In this document: piece by piece, positions 10,689 to 22,060 of the stretch
How the letters are laid out: each line of letters begins with the position of its first letter
Numbering within the stretch: the first letter of the stretch is position 1
Origin: Odobenus rosmarus divergens
Lineage: Eukaryota; Chordata; Mammalia; Carnivora; Odobenidae
Direction: 5' to 3'
NCBI RefSeq assembly: GCF_000321225.1
Contig: NW_004450461.1
Coordinates: forward strand, 708,362 to 772,361
Length of the DNA: 64,000 nucleotides
Notes under the pieces: generated by a model
Told to the model about the DNA's origin: nothing
Seen by the model: the letters and a program-made list of their open reading frames with translations, nothing else
Databases searched by the model: none
Position numbers and translations under genes: made by a program

Positions 10689-12837
10689 CATTATCTACAG
10701 AAGAGCTGTGGATATTTACTTTTACTATAGTCTTTCTATTTAAAATCTCTTATCTACACTCAAAATTTTTAATCTTCTTTGTAACTGTTATTCCCTTATT
10801 TTTTATTTATTTTAGTACATTTGAGATTTTATGCTACTCAATACAAAGAAGCACAGCAAAACTTCATATTTTGAAATATGAAAAATATTTTAGGTTAATT
10901 GAATTTGTTTTTATATGCTAAATGTGGTTTACTGAATCATTTTATCAAGTTACCAAGAAGCACACTATTATAAAAACCTGAAGAAAATTAAAAATGATTG
11001 AATACAAAATTTCTCTAAAAAACAATTTTAAGTTGTAAAACATTCATAAAAACATAGAAATTAGTATCAGACTTAATTTCAATTATTTTAAAATTATTTT
11101 GCTTATAGGAGTGTTCTAATTTGATTTTGGAGTACAGTTCAGGGAGCTAAACTGTCTTTAGTTACATGTAGCACATACTTTTCTTGCAGTTCATAATTGA
11201 GAAACTATATTCAACTATGTTAATCTTATTTGGAAACTACCATGATCACAATTTATAAATGTTAATAAGAAATATGTATGGCCTACTTTTCAAGCTTTCT
11301 TATATCTTTGATATTTTGACATAGATACCAAACACTTTGCAATGCAGTACCCCATAGCAGAGTTCTGCCCAACAGCTTCCATTAATCTCTGGAAGACTTG
11401 GGATCTTTAAACAGATAGCACAATAACACGGTAGATTTTAGAATTTGGGTATTAATAGAATACCATTTTGTGTCTTTTCTCTTTTTCTCAGTAACTAAGA
11501 GAAACAAAACAAGCTGAAGAAGAGCCAATTTTTTCTAGGTCAGAAGCCTGGGACTTCTTGTGTTGGGAATCATTCATTTTAGTAATGCAATGTCAGCATA
11601 AAGCTGATGTTCAAAACAGAACTGTCCCAGATGGTATGCTTGAAAATAGAACCTGTGTTGAATATCAATCAGGTGTTATCTTATTGTGGAAAAAAATATA
11701 AGAGTAGATCTACTTGAGGCCAAGACTTGAATTCACACTGATAAAACATGGAGAAAGAGTGGTTCAGAGGGCATTTTTAAAATGTCTTTCTTATTTATAA
11801 CACTAATCTGTAGTAATAATATGCATATGCAATGCATTCTATTAATGTAGGAAATGAAAGGCAGAAAAATGTTTTTAAATGTTTATGATTAATGAATAAA
11901 ATAAACAATGAAACTTCATAAAGTTTTGTATTTAACCACAAGAAAATAAGTAAATGAATAAAAACAATTATATATTTTATATTCCTTTTTTAATGGTTAT
12001 ACCACTTCCCAGTATTTTTTTTTCTTATTCACTTAGGTCATAGAGATAGCCAAGGAAAATATCCCAAATCCAATTAGATACCCAAATTATAGAAACAGAG
12101 AGATAGTTCTCCTTTAATCCAAGGCTTATGAAGATCATAGTTCTAAACTCAGTACACCTTGTTTCCAAATCAAGTGTATTTTTTTCCATTTTTTTAAAAA
12201 AGCTATGGCAGTGTTGTTCATATTGACCTAATAGCATGTGCCTTTTAAGAAAAAGAATGAGATGTATGTGAAATACTTTTAAACATAGAGTTGAAGGAAT
12301 TATATTTAAATTCCCAATGTAACCTTTATCATGATTTTGAACAAATAATTTACACTTTCTGATCTTTTATTTTTCTGTAGAATAAGAAACTACTTTTAAC
12401 TCAAATGATTATTTTGCACTACAGATAAATATGATATATGAAATTCCATTGATTAGCATAATAAACCACCAAATGATTATTTGTATGATTATTATTATTA
12501 TTCCTATTAGATGTTTTTCCTTCTTAACAATTCACTCAAGCTGTATATAACTACTGTATTTTGGGATACAAATTCAAGGAATGTTTATTGCCTATTGTAG
12601 CTAGTTACAGGTAGAAAAGGAAGGGGCGCAAAAAAATAAGACTTGTATGAAAGAAACTGCACGGGTTGACTCAAGAGAAGGAGCCTGGGTGGTGGGTCAC
12701 AGTATGTAAAAGGGGAATATCACAATCAATCATAAATCATGTCACAGTCAACTCAGAAATCATAAATTTTGATATGCTTTTTATATTTTACAATTAATTT
12801 GGAAATTGGAATGGATTTGGCAATATAATGAAATAAG
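10689..12837. other. No gene recognised; possible MIR near 12320-12440
   Basis: AT-rich sequence. The block gaacaaataatttacactttctgatc, then tttttctgtagaataa, around 12338-12385 resembles the MIR core (acaagttactt... ctgtaaaatgg), but weakly. The 103-codon frame at 10610-10921 overlaps L1 sequence and shows no domain. Confidence 0.4.
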
Positions 12838-12960
12838 GAATCTTATCCATCTTGCTCACTGCCATGTGCCTAGTTTATAGCACAGTACTTGGTATACAAG
12901 AGGTATTCAATAAAAATATTGCCTAAATGAATAAGGGAATCAGTAAGTAAATGGCCACGA
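12838..12960 (+). mobile_element. L2 3' end
   Basis: Forward-strand mammalian L2 tail pattern: ctcactgccatgtgcctagt, agcacagtacttggta, gtattcaataaaaatattg and aatgaataa, matching the usual ctgtatccccagtgcctggcacatagtaggtgctcaataaatatttg... layout with divergence. Confidence 0.6.
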
Positions 12961-13613
12961 ATATAAATAAATCAATAGGCCCAAATAAGAACAATTGGAA
13001 ACCATCCTTAGCTCCTTTCTTCTTTTTTTCTTAAATCCATTCAGAATGCCCTGACTATTCTGCTTTATGTATCATGAATTCATTCATTCATTCCTTTCCT
13101 TTGCATTGCTATGGTCTTGCTTCAGACATAATTATTCTTCGCATAAAACTACAATGGTTTCTTAATTGATTTTATTGTTTTGCTCCCTTTTTTATTCATC
13201 CCTTCAAATGCATTCACACAGTTAACATAATATTTTTTATATAATGTTAATCATTTAGGTTATTCCTATGCCTAAAATCTCACAATAACTCCTATAAGGA
13301 ATCCCAAGCCTCTGTAAATTTAGTTGAATCATTCAAACATTTTCACAAGTTTTTCCCTCAATCTCAGTGGCACCATTTTTCCATTATATTCTAGAAGAAA
13401 TTGCTTGCAGACACATAAATGTGCCAATCTTTTCCATCCCCTACTATCCTATTAATGTCTCTCCCCCCAGTATTTTCTTCTTTCTATCATAATTTTTCCT
13501 TTTCCAGACTACCCTTAATCCATTCTTCAAAAAGCAGGTCAGATGCTATCCATGGATAACATTTAGATCATCCCAAAAGATTCCCTTAATTCTTTGTAAA
13601 CTTAATATTTTTT
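12961..13613. other. No gene recognised
   Basis: Possibly further ancient LINE sequence (tcattcattcattcc near 13080), but not assignable by eye. No coding frame of note. Confidence 0.4.
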
Positions 13614-13630
13614 AAAATGACAAATGTGAG

Positions 13631-13801
13631 GGACGCCTGGGTGGCTCAGTCGGTTAAGCATCTGCCTTCAGCTTAGGTCATGATCCCAGGGTCCTGTTTC
13701 TCCCTCTGCCTGCTCTGCCCACCGCTCCCCCTGCTTGTGTTCTCTCTCACTCTCTCTCTGACAAATAAATGAATAAAATCTTTTTAAAAATAATAAAAAA
13801 T
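13631..13801 (+). mobile_element. SINEC with internal deletion
   Basis: Head ggacgcctgggtggctcagt and tail caaataaatgaataaaatct are present. The segment between cccagggtcctg and the CT-rich part (normally carrying ggatcgagccccgcatcgg) is missing. Flanked by a perfect 17-bp target duplication aaaatgacaaatgtgag at 13614-13630 and 13802-13818. Confidence 0.95.
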
Positions 13802-13864
13802 AAAATGACAAATGTGAGTCAAATCCTGACATACACATTTTAAACTAAAAATATACAAAATACT

Positions 13865-14067
13865 TGGGGCACCTGGGTGACTCAGATGGTTGGGCATCTG
13901 CCTTCGGCTCAGGTCATGATCCTAGGGTCCTGGGATCGAGCCCTACATCGGGCTCCTTGCCTGGTGGGGAGCCTGCTTCTCCCTCTCCGTCTCCCTGCCG
14001 CTCCCCCTGCTTGTGCTCTCTCTCTCTCTGTGCCAAATAAATAAAATCTTTAAAAAAATTTTCTTTT
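13865..14067 (+). mobile_element. SINEC
   Basis: Full-length copy with head tggggcacctgggtgactca, and caaataaataaaatctttaa at the tail. Perfect 16-bp target duplication aaatatacaaaatact at 13849-13864 and 14068-14083. It lies only about 50 bp from the preceding SINE but has its own duplication, so it is an independent insertion. Confidence 0.96.
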
Positions 14068-14083
14068 AAATATACAAAATACT

Positions 14084-17000
14084 GCCCAAGTAATTGAGCA
14101 CCATTTAAACCAGATTTGAAATATCAAAGAAAGTCATACACAATTTCTAAAATAAATTAGTCCCAATTTTTCATATATAGTCTTCAGAATATAAATGAAT
14201 AATGAAATATTTCTAATAAGTTCCAAATCTCTGTTGATAACACTTATGTCACTCTTCATAATAAATGACAGAATATTGAGATGATCTATTACAAACACAT
14301 TTTTCAGTGAATCGAAAGTGAGAAGATCACCATGCTAAACCCATACTTAGTCGTTGATTTTGCTCTTTTAGCAGAAAAATATCTTTAGTTTCTAGTTTCT
14401 TTTCTGTCTCTTCAAGCTACCCTGATTACAGAATGACAAATTTTATTTTTGAAGATATGTGAAGAATCTATGAGTAATGGAGAATTTCAAATAATGTGAG
14501 CAAATTTTGCAATCACCATTTTATTTATATCCATGTGATTGTTTACATTAAAGATTTTATGATTTAATGATATAGTTTTCATCCTTATAAAGAAAGCCAA
14601 AAATTCCCCAATTAAGAAGCATCCCCAAAGACTGATTTCTGGGAAATTAAGTGGTTAAAATAGAATACAAAAGTATAGGCATATTCTGGAGAATCATGAC
14701 AATTAACATAGACATATGATTAGATGTAAAATGGTTAGTGCAGATAATTATAAAATTAATATCAATTTTTTGATGTATCATTTTCATCCTAAAAGAGCAA
14801 AAGAATGGAAGAAATAAAAATAAAAAGTGGTTTATAAGCACAAATAAATGAAAAAAATCAAGGGTTATAATTTGAAGTGCCAAATATCTAAATATCTGAA
14901 GTCAAAATTAAACTTGTTCTGTGTTATTGGATTTGAGAAATCTAAAGGAGTAAAAAGGTATTTGAAAAGGGTTAAGAAAATGACAAAAATCAGTGCACTT
15001 ATAGTTCAAAACATTTTGGAATATCAGTCAAAAATGTATTAAAAGAAAGACAACATCAAAAATGCATACAACAGAATATTGTAAAAAGGATACATAACAG
15101 TAATAACACATTAGCAATGAGATAAGAATTACATTGTATAGTCCCATGACTATTAGGATAATGGTGATTAATTAAGATAATTGATTTTAAAAAAGGAAAA
15201 AATTCAAGTTTCTTTAATATAAAGGATATGGTGCTTATCTGCCCCGAAAAGCCTGCAAAGAATGGACAATATAAGATACTCCAGGCAGAGATGGAAGCTT
15301 GGCTAACCCTAAAATCCCTGCACTGGTCAACAGCTACTAATATATGGCCTGATGGTATAAAGCATCCTCAGGTCTTATAAGAAGCTGGGATCCTCCACTC
15401 AAGGGCTCTTTTAATACTTCCTGGCATTTCCTGACTGTTTTGGAAGCCAACTATCCATAATTCTGCTTATATGTTAGGCATAAAAAATACCTAGTATGAA
15501 AACCTTCTGTGTATTCCTAAGTGTTTACTGCAAGGCTAGATGGATGAATCATGGGTCAGGCAGAGCAGAACAAAACCTCAAGCCTTCCTTGGGCATTTTA
15601 ACTTTACCATTAAAGTATCACTATACTACCTCCAAAGGAAATGCTCACGTTCTTTCATTGCACTGTGCATTTTTTTCTTTGTTTTATTGCCCCTACATTA
15701 AAATAATAACAATAATAATAATAATAATAAAGTATCTTGGGAAGGATAGGTTTTTCCTGTTTGGATAACATGGAGTTGTAAAGTGATTTCCATTTTTAAG
15801 AAATTTTCCTAATAATAACTGATTTAATAACCAAAAAGACATTTCTAACAGTACTATTTGTGGTGGTACAGTCACATTTGTAATTGATACGTTTTTAATA
15901 CCATTTTGTCAAAACTCAGGTATGGGATATAAACCATGTTTTTCTTTTTTAGGATCTTATTTAACTTTCATTTCTGGGGTAATTTTTTGAAAATAATTTT
16001 TACATTGCATTTCACTGTTAGGATACTTTTGAGTTTATATTTTATTAAAAAAATAAAGTCTACCCTTAGTAAGTTTTTATATCCTTCAAGCCATTTCTCT
16101 CTTTAAAGATGATTTAAAGTAGGAAATTACTATAGTAAATATAAACCTATGAGTCTTATGTAATTGATGGCTATGCCTGAAGGTTCTTAGTTTCTCTCTT
16201 CCACTAATTTAAAGCTTTTCATTGTGGGAAATATGGCATACAGACTTTAGCCAGTAACATAGCTTGTAAGGGTCTGAAAATGTATCCAATTTATCAAAAA
16301 AGTATATTTTTGTGATATTAACCCCTCTTTTTTTGGTCACTTCAAAAAACTGAGAATAATTGAAATATTACTGAAATTTTCCATTAGTGTTTCATATTTG
16401 AAATCTTGGAGTTCACAGATAATGCATTTTTAAGCTGTAAAGAAGTCATATGAATAGAGAGTCCTTTAAAAGTTAAGAATCTTAAAATTACATTAGATTC
16501 CCAACAAGTAAAACAAAGATATTTTGATGGAAATCTGACAGACAAGCAGTTGAGTCACTCTATGGCTAGTGGGCTTGGGTAGAATGGGAGAAGTTGAGAA
16601 TTAGTGACTCTGTGAGTGAGTGGTGTGTGTGTGTATGTGTGTGAAGCTTATGAAATTATAAGCCTTTTGGTTGGGTTAAAGTTTGATATTTAGTATGGCT
16701 TTAATATATTTCTGACTTAAAAAAATATATTTCTGACTTAACTTTTAAGCTAATTCCTTTTTTATTCTGTAATATTTAAAACACCATTTCTGAATAAAAT
16801 TCCTTCCCCTATTCTGAGTCAGTCATCTGTTAATTTGTCAAGTAACCTGTTGATTTTAGGCAAATTTTATGTGTGTCGGAACATATGTATATAGACTGCC
16901 ATAAACGTAGATTGTAACATTTTAACATTGGGTCGGTTCAAATTTTGATTCCAAAGGAATTTTAATTAGTCTGTCAGTAGTAAGGACATAAAAGCATTTA

Positions 17001-17473
17001 ACATACATTCTAAAGAAACTTGTCATTTTAATAGGACATATATAAAACAGAATGTATAAACATGCCAAGAATAAATTTTAAATGAGGCTGGAAGGAGAAA
17101 GACAAACTATGTATTTTTTGGTGGAGTGAGGGTTGTATTTGTGTGTGTGCAAATGTAATGTATGGACTTGAAGGCTGGGTGATTAATGTAAAAAAGACTT
17201 AAAATTATTTTGGCAAACGTAATTATTAAAAACTAGGAAACATTAAATGTGGGATTATTAAAAACACTGCTTTATAAATAAAATAATGTATACATGAATA
17301 TTTGTGTAATAGTTGAGTAAAATAAAATGGTTAAAATTGTCATTGTACTCTTTCTAGAATTGCATGTATGTGGGATAATTGGTTACTTATGGGTGACTGA
17401 GTTTTTTGTGATTTTGAGATACTTTATATTTTCTGACTTTTTCAAAATTGCTTTAATGAATTTGGGTAACATA
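14084..17473. other. No gene recognised
   Basis: AT-rich sequence of 3.4 kb. It contains a short (ATA)n run at 15701-15731 and a (GT)n run near 16621-16642. Open frames of 60-90 codons (for example 15496-15768) match nothing I recognise. Confidence 0.5.
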
Positions 17474-17485
17474 AAAAATTTTTCA

Positions 17486-17678
17486 GGGGAGCCTGAGTGG
17501 CTCAGTCGTTAAGCGTCTGCCTTCGGCTCAGGTCGTGATCCCAGGGTCCTGGGATCAAGCCGTACATCGGGCTCCCTGCTCCTCAGGGAAGCCTGCTTCT
17601 CCCTCTCCTACTCCCCCTGCTTGTGTTTCCTCTCTTGCTATGTCTCTCTCTCTGTCAAATAAATAAATAAAATCTTTT
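17486..17678 (+). mobile_element. SINEC
   Basis: Copy of the form with ggctcagtcgttaagcgtct and ctcccactccccctgcttgt-like 3' part. Target duplication aaaaatttttca at 17474-17485 and 17679-17690. Confidence 0.95.
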
Positions 17679-17690
17679 AAAAATTTTTCA

Positions 17691-18684
17691 AAACTTAGAA
17701 ACCCAATTTTTAAAAATTTGGCCAATAATGTAAAGGTTTTTTTTTCTTTCCCCAAATGATAGATAACTTCTATAATATGGGCTAACTAAAGTAGATAGAA
17801 TTTATAAAAATATTCTGACAAACATCATCAAATACCTAGAAATATTAGGGATTGGTTAATTAGAATATTGTATTTAATACAAAATATGATAGTTGTATGT
17901 GTTTGTCCATGAATTTGCATGAGTAAAATAGAATAAGGTGAAATGGAAAAAATGATATTATAAAATAAAAGATTTGTATGTGTGTAAACTTACAGTGTTA
18001 GTTATTTCTCAGTGGTGGAGTTGATGTGATTTTTGATGTTCTTATATACTACATTCTAAGTTTCCAAAATTGCTGCAATGAAATAGTATTTCAAGTGTTA
18101 TTAGTAACATACAAGTTAAAAATTTGTGGCCAGATGATTTTAAATTTTGAGCCATCTCACAAATAGCAGAAAACTCTCATACTGTGATACACTGTGACAA
18201 TTCACTGCCCCAATTTCCTTTTTCTACTCCAGAGGTCATCTGTAGACATTTCCCTTACATAACCAGTGGCTCTGTGTCTCTTCCCCTAAGGATTTCTGGC
18301 TAGGGAAGCTACACAGTTCATGTGTAGGACATCTGGAAGGTGCAAAGTAATTAATGTTTTTAAGGTTAGTCACTAAGTGATAGTGGTTGGTAAGTAATTT
18401 TTCTCTTCCTCACCCCTCCAGGAATAAATCTGAGCTATGTTTCAGAAGTTTCTCAGAGGGTCTCCAGCAGGACTGAGCCCACTTACCACAGGGGCAACCT
18501 TATTATACTTTTTATTAGTTTGCCTCCCTTCTTTTTGCTGCCTTTTTTACTCCCTCACAGTACTTCTTGAATTTGCCTTCCAAAAGAGTTCTTGTACTCA
18601 TCCTTAACTCAGGATCTGCTTTGATACACCCCAAAATAAGATACATTCTACATAATATCGATCTGTTTTTGGTCTTTCACAAAT
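17691..18684. other. No gene recognised
   Basis: Unique-looking AT-rich sequence. No coding frame or assignable repeat seen. Confidence 0.45.
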
Positions 18685-19116
18685 ATGCCCTCCAGTAGGT
18701 GAGTGGATAAACAAACTGTGGTATATCCAGACAATAAAATATTTTTCTATGCTTAGAAGAAATGTGCTATCAAGCTATGCATGCAAAGATGTGGAGGAAA
18801 CTTAAATGCATATTACTAAGTGAAAGAAACAAATCTGAAAAGGCTATGTGTTGTATGATTCCAACTATAGGACATTCTGGAAAAAGGTGAAACTACGGAG
18901 ACAATAAAAAGATCAGTGGTTGCCAAGGGTTGGGAGGGGTGAATAGGTGGAACATGGACAATTTTTAGGGCAGTGAAAATACTCTCTGCGTTACTATAAT
19001 GGTAGATCATGTGAATTGATGCTGAACATTTTGTGGTATAGCATGGGAAGTAAACTTTAAAAACTGCTGAAAGTAAATTGAGGGAACAATAACAAAATAT
19101 CTGTAGAAGGTGCATT
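18685..19116 (+). mobile_element. Old L1 (L1M) ORF2 end and 3' UTR
   Basis: Forward-strand pattern typical of old L1 3' ends: gtgagtggataaacaaactg, tggtatatccagacaata, agtgaaagaaac, gtatgattccaactatagga, gatcagtggttgcc and aatggtagatcatgtg. Strongly diverged; the 99-codon antisense frame here is not a gene. Confidence 0.75.
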
Positions 19117-19134
19117 AAAAACGTGTGGGGTCAG

Positions 19135-19326
19135 GGGCGCCTGGGTGGCTCAGTTGGTCAGCGACTACCTTCAGCTCAGGTCATGATCCTGGAGTCCCAG
19201 GATCGAGTCCCGCATCAGGCTCCCTGCTTAGCAGGGAGTCTGCTTCCCCCTCTGATCCTCCTCCCTCTCATATTCTCTGTCTCTCATTCTTTCTCTCTCA
19301 AATAAATTTAAAAAAAATTAAAAAAA
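19135..19326 (+). mobile_element. SINEC
   Basis: Full-length copy of the form gatcctggagtccc...gcagggagtctgcttcc with tail ctcaaataaattt. Perfect target duplication aaaaacgtgtggggtcag at 19117-19134 and 19327-19344. Two overlapping open frames over it (60 and 93 codons) are SINE artefacts. Confidence 0.96.
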
Positions 19327-20069
19327 AAAAACGTGTGGGGTCAGAAAGGGCAAGTTCCTCTATGGAGAAAGGGAATAAGGGGAAGAAAAAGATGATAAAA
19401 TGGTGAGTGGAGGACTTGCTATGCAAGAGAGAATGTGATCTCTAATTGTTATCTGATGGTAGTGCTTAGATGCATTAAAAAAACAAAGTCCAAATTTTAA
19501 ATTGGTATATTTGAGGATTAAAAGTTCCGAGTATAGCAAGAAGTATTGGTAACAGCACAGATGCCCCTTAAAATCTAGAACATTGTGATTTTCCTTCATT
19601 ACTTATACCAGTGAATTAAAACTGATCTGTTATTCCATAAAAGGCAGAGATGGTATGATTAATAACTTCTACTAGAGTTAGTGGTAAGTTTTTGTTTTTG
19701 TTTTTTTATCATAGTGGTTAAAATGCAAGCCCACTGCATTGTATCCAGAATCTTAGAAAATTTTGTGTAAATGTTCCTTCATTAGATGATTGCCACGATA
19801 ATACAAGATGGTTAAGAAGATCTTGCAATACAGTTAACTATAGATATGACTGAACAATCCCTAAGCAGTAATCATTTGGATTTCTAGGCTTCTCTGACTT
19901 ATTCAGCTTTTCACAACTGAGAGAACAACCAAAAGAAGGGGTTGAGAGACTACATATGTAAATACACAATGGCCATACATAAGTTTTGCTATCTGGACTG
20001 ATTTTACTTCAGGTAGAAGACTATATTCTAAAGCTAAGCTTAAATTAAACATAGATTCAATCCTACGTC

Positions 20070-20290
20070 CTATAGAGGTGGCTATTTAAAAAGTCAAAGC
20101 TCATGCAAAAATAGACAATATGGAAGCTAAAGGAAATGCTCTAGTAGATCATTATGCAAAAATAAATCAGTCTTAATCAAGAATGTGATCCTTTCTCAAT
20201 CTTCAAAGGATAACTCTCTGGAGGAATCCAGAGAGGCCATTATAAAGCATCAATATTTAGCCCCTGATTCTGAAAATAAAGAATGGAAAT
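20070..20290 (+). pseudogene. pol: Endogenous retroviral pol remnant: RNase H C-terminal part (first copy)
   Basis: Translation shows KVKAHAKIDNMEAKGNALVD, the late RNase H motif with the conserved histidine and the GNALVD block, followed by a stop-ridden tail resembling the RNase H to integrase linker. Non-functional. It comes before, not after, the earlier RNase H segment at 20355, so the locus is rearranged or holds two fragments. Confidence 0.65.
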
Positions 20291-20354
20291 AAATCTGACT
20301 GCATCTTTTACTCAGATAGTATCTGGCACTTTGAATTATGTATTAACTAGGTCT

Positions 20355-20910
20355 TGTTAGCTAGCCAAAAGCCAGAAAGTAAATATATATACAGATAGAA
20401 ATTATGCTTATGGAATAGTACAAACTTTGGGATGCTTTGTAAACAAATGAGTTTCATCACCTCTGTTGGAAGCCCCATCAAAAATGGACAGCAAATTTAA
20501 GGGACTAGAAGATATTGACCAAATAGTGGCCATTTGGGGATGACTGCTGCAGAAGCTGCAGTCCACAAAGGAAATATAGATGCAGTAGAGGCCCAAGGAG
20601 ATCCAGGGCAGAGGGCTGGGGGAGAGGGAAGAAAAAAGTAAAAGAGTTGTTCATAGCCTGAAGTCTGAATTATGGCAAGACATTAACTGGGTTACATATT
20701 CAGCTCTCTGTGTGTTTCTTCCAGGTGGAAAGTATTTGGCCTATTGCCCTACAAAGACTGCTGAATTTAAGCTATAACCTTTATAGTACCAAAAAAGCTG
20801 CTTAATTTCATGTTTCCAATCTGGAGCATTCTGATTTTTATATCAAGTGATCAAGGTACACACTTTATGAGAGTCATTATAAATGTACAATTTTTCTTCT
20901 GTTTTCCATA
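20355..20910 (+). pseudogene. pol: Endogenous retroviral pol remnant: RNase H then integrase
   Basis: Starts with an RNase H segment (AKSQKVNIYTDRNYAYGIV, containing the catalytic-type D), then GSPIKNGQQI in another frame, then a weak RNase H end near 20560. The integrase core follows, and its second catalytic aspartate lies in SSDQGTHF at about 20840-20865. At least three frame changes and several stops; no activity can be expected. Confidence 0.68.
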
Positions 20911-21433
20911 TAATATACTAACTTTCAAAGAAACTGAAACCCAAGTAACATATTCGCCAATGTTACCTGGAACTATCCAGTTCCCCAATGCCAATGCATA
21001 TATTAAAGGGACATGTGTTTTCTCCAGAGAGGTATATGAAAATAGAACACTGACTTACAACTTCTGTAGCAAATAGCCTGGAAGGTAAACCACTACCTCT
21101 GCAGCAATGAGTCAAAAGGACCAGGGTTTGTTCAGTAACTTCCAGTTTATCTAATTTTTGATCCTGCTTCTAAGACCAATCAGAGAAAACCAAATACACT
21201 CCCCAACAATTACACATAATGCTCTACCTCAATTTAGTCTGTCCCCAATTTCCCTATGTCATCAACCTCTAAGCAGAACATACCTGAAGTCTTTTTCCAC
21301 TATAAAGTTTTCAAACTCCTCTGCCTGCTATTGAGTCTCTGCTAGACACAAGTGATGGTGGCTGACTGTCTTGCTATAGCAAAATCTAAGTAGGCTTGTT
21401 TGCCTCATTTGGGTGGTTTTGTTTATTTCTACA

Positions 21434-21839
21434 GTTTCCAACTAGTAATCATTGAGTTAAAAGAAGTCTTTTTTTTTCTTCTCTTGATGAAAAGCCTAAT
21501 ACATATGAAGAATGTTGGAGTTATTGTCTTAACACTGTACACTAAATGCTGATATCCTTACTACATAGTATTTCAAGACAAGTGTCAACTGTGAAATCAT
21601 AGCTTAATATATTCATTTTACAATTGATATAGAAGGTCACATCCAGGCTCGCTTTATACCAGATAATATTGGAAGAATCAGAGAATATAAGTTTATTATT
21701 GTAAAACAGCAAACACCTATATGGTGGCAAGGTATTAAGCAATAGAGTGGAATATGAACTCTGTTCCCACATAGCAGTACAAGAGGCAATGAACCCATTA
21801 CTCTGGATTCTTGGAATGGAAGTTTCTTACTATTAAATT
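21434..21839. other. No gene recognised
   Basis: Short reverse-strand frames (up to 76 codons) with no recognisable domain; probably flanking unique sequence next to the retroviral LTR. Confidence 0.45.
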
Positions 21840-21848
21840 CTGCACTGA

Positions 21849-22051
21849 GGGACACCTTGGTGGTTCAGTTGGTTAAGCATCTGACTCTTGATTTTGGCTC
21901 AGGTCATGATTTCAGGGTTATGAGATTGAGCCCTGCGTTAGGCTCTGTGCTGAGTGTGGAGCCTACTTAAGATTTTCTCTCTCCCTCTACCCTCCCCCCC
22001 TGCTCACATGTGGGAATGCCCATGCAGTCTCTCCCCCCCCCAAAAAAAAAC
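21849..22051 (+). mobile_element. SINEC, older form
   Basis: Diverged copy of the older type with ctgactcttgattttggctc and gagcctacttaagatt, ending ctcccccccccaaaaaaaaa rather than in aaataaat. Short target duplication ctgcactga at 21840-21848 and 22052-22060. By sequence it is one of the older SINEs here. Confidence 0.9.
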
Positions 22052-22060
22052 CTGCACTGA

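Larger units (their letters stand above)
19860..21433 (+). mobile_element. Decayed endogenous retrovirus (class I, gammaretrovirus-like): pol remnant and LTR
   Basis: Forward-strand provirus remnant. Around 20070-20160 the translation carries the end of an RNase H domain (KAHAKID, then EAKGNALVD). 20355-20620 shows an earlier RNase H part (VNIYTDRNYAYGIV) and a second weak end. 20690-20880 gives the integrase core with SSDQGTHF. Stops and frameshifts break all of it. The right end (about 21080-21433: accaatcagagaaaacc, caaactcctctgcctgctat, gggtggttttgtttattt) looks like an LTR. No second LTR, gag or clear env was recognised. Left limit approximate. Confidence 0.72.

Noticed and set aside
13631..14083. 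Two similar repeats with a short spacer, CRISPR-like at first sight
   Set aside because: They are two independent SINE insertions, each with its own target duplication, in a mammalian genome.
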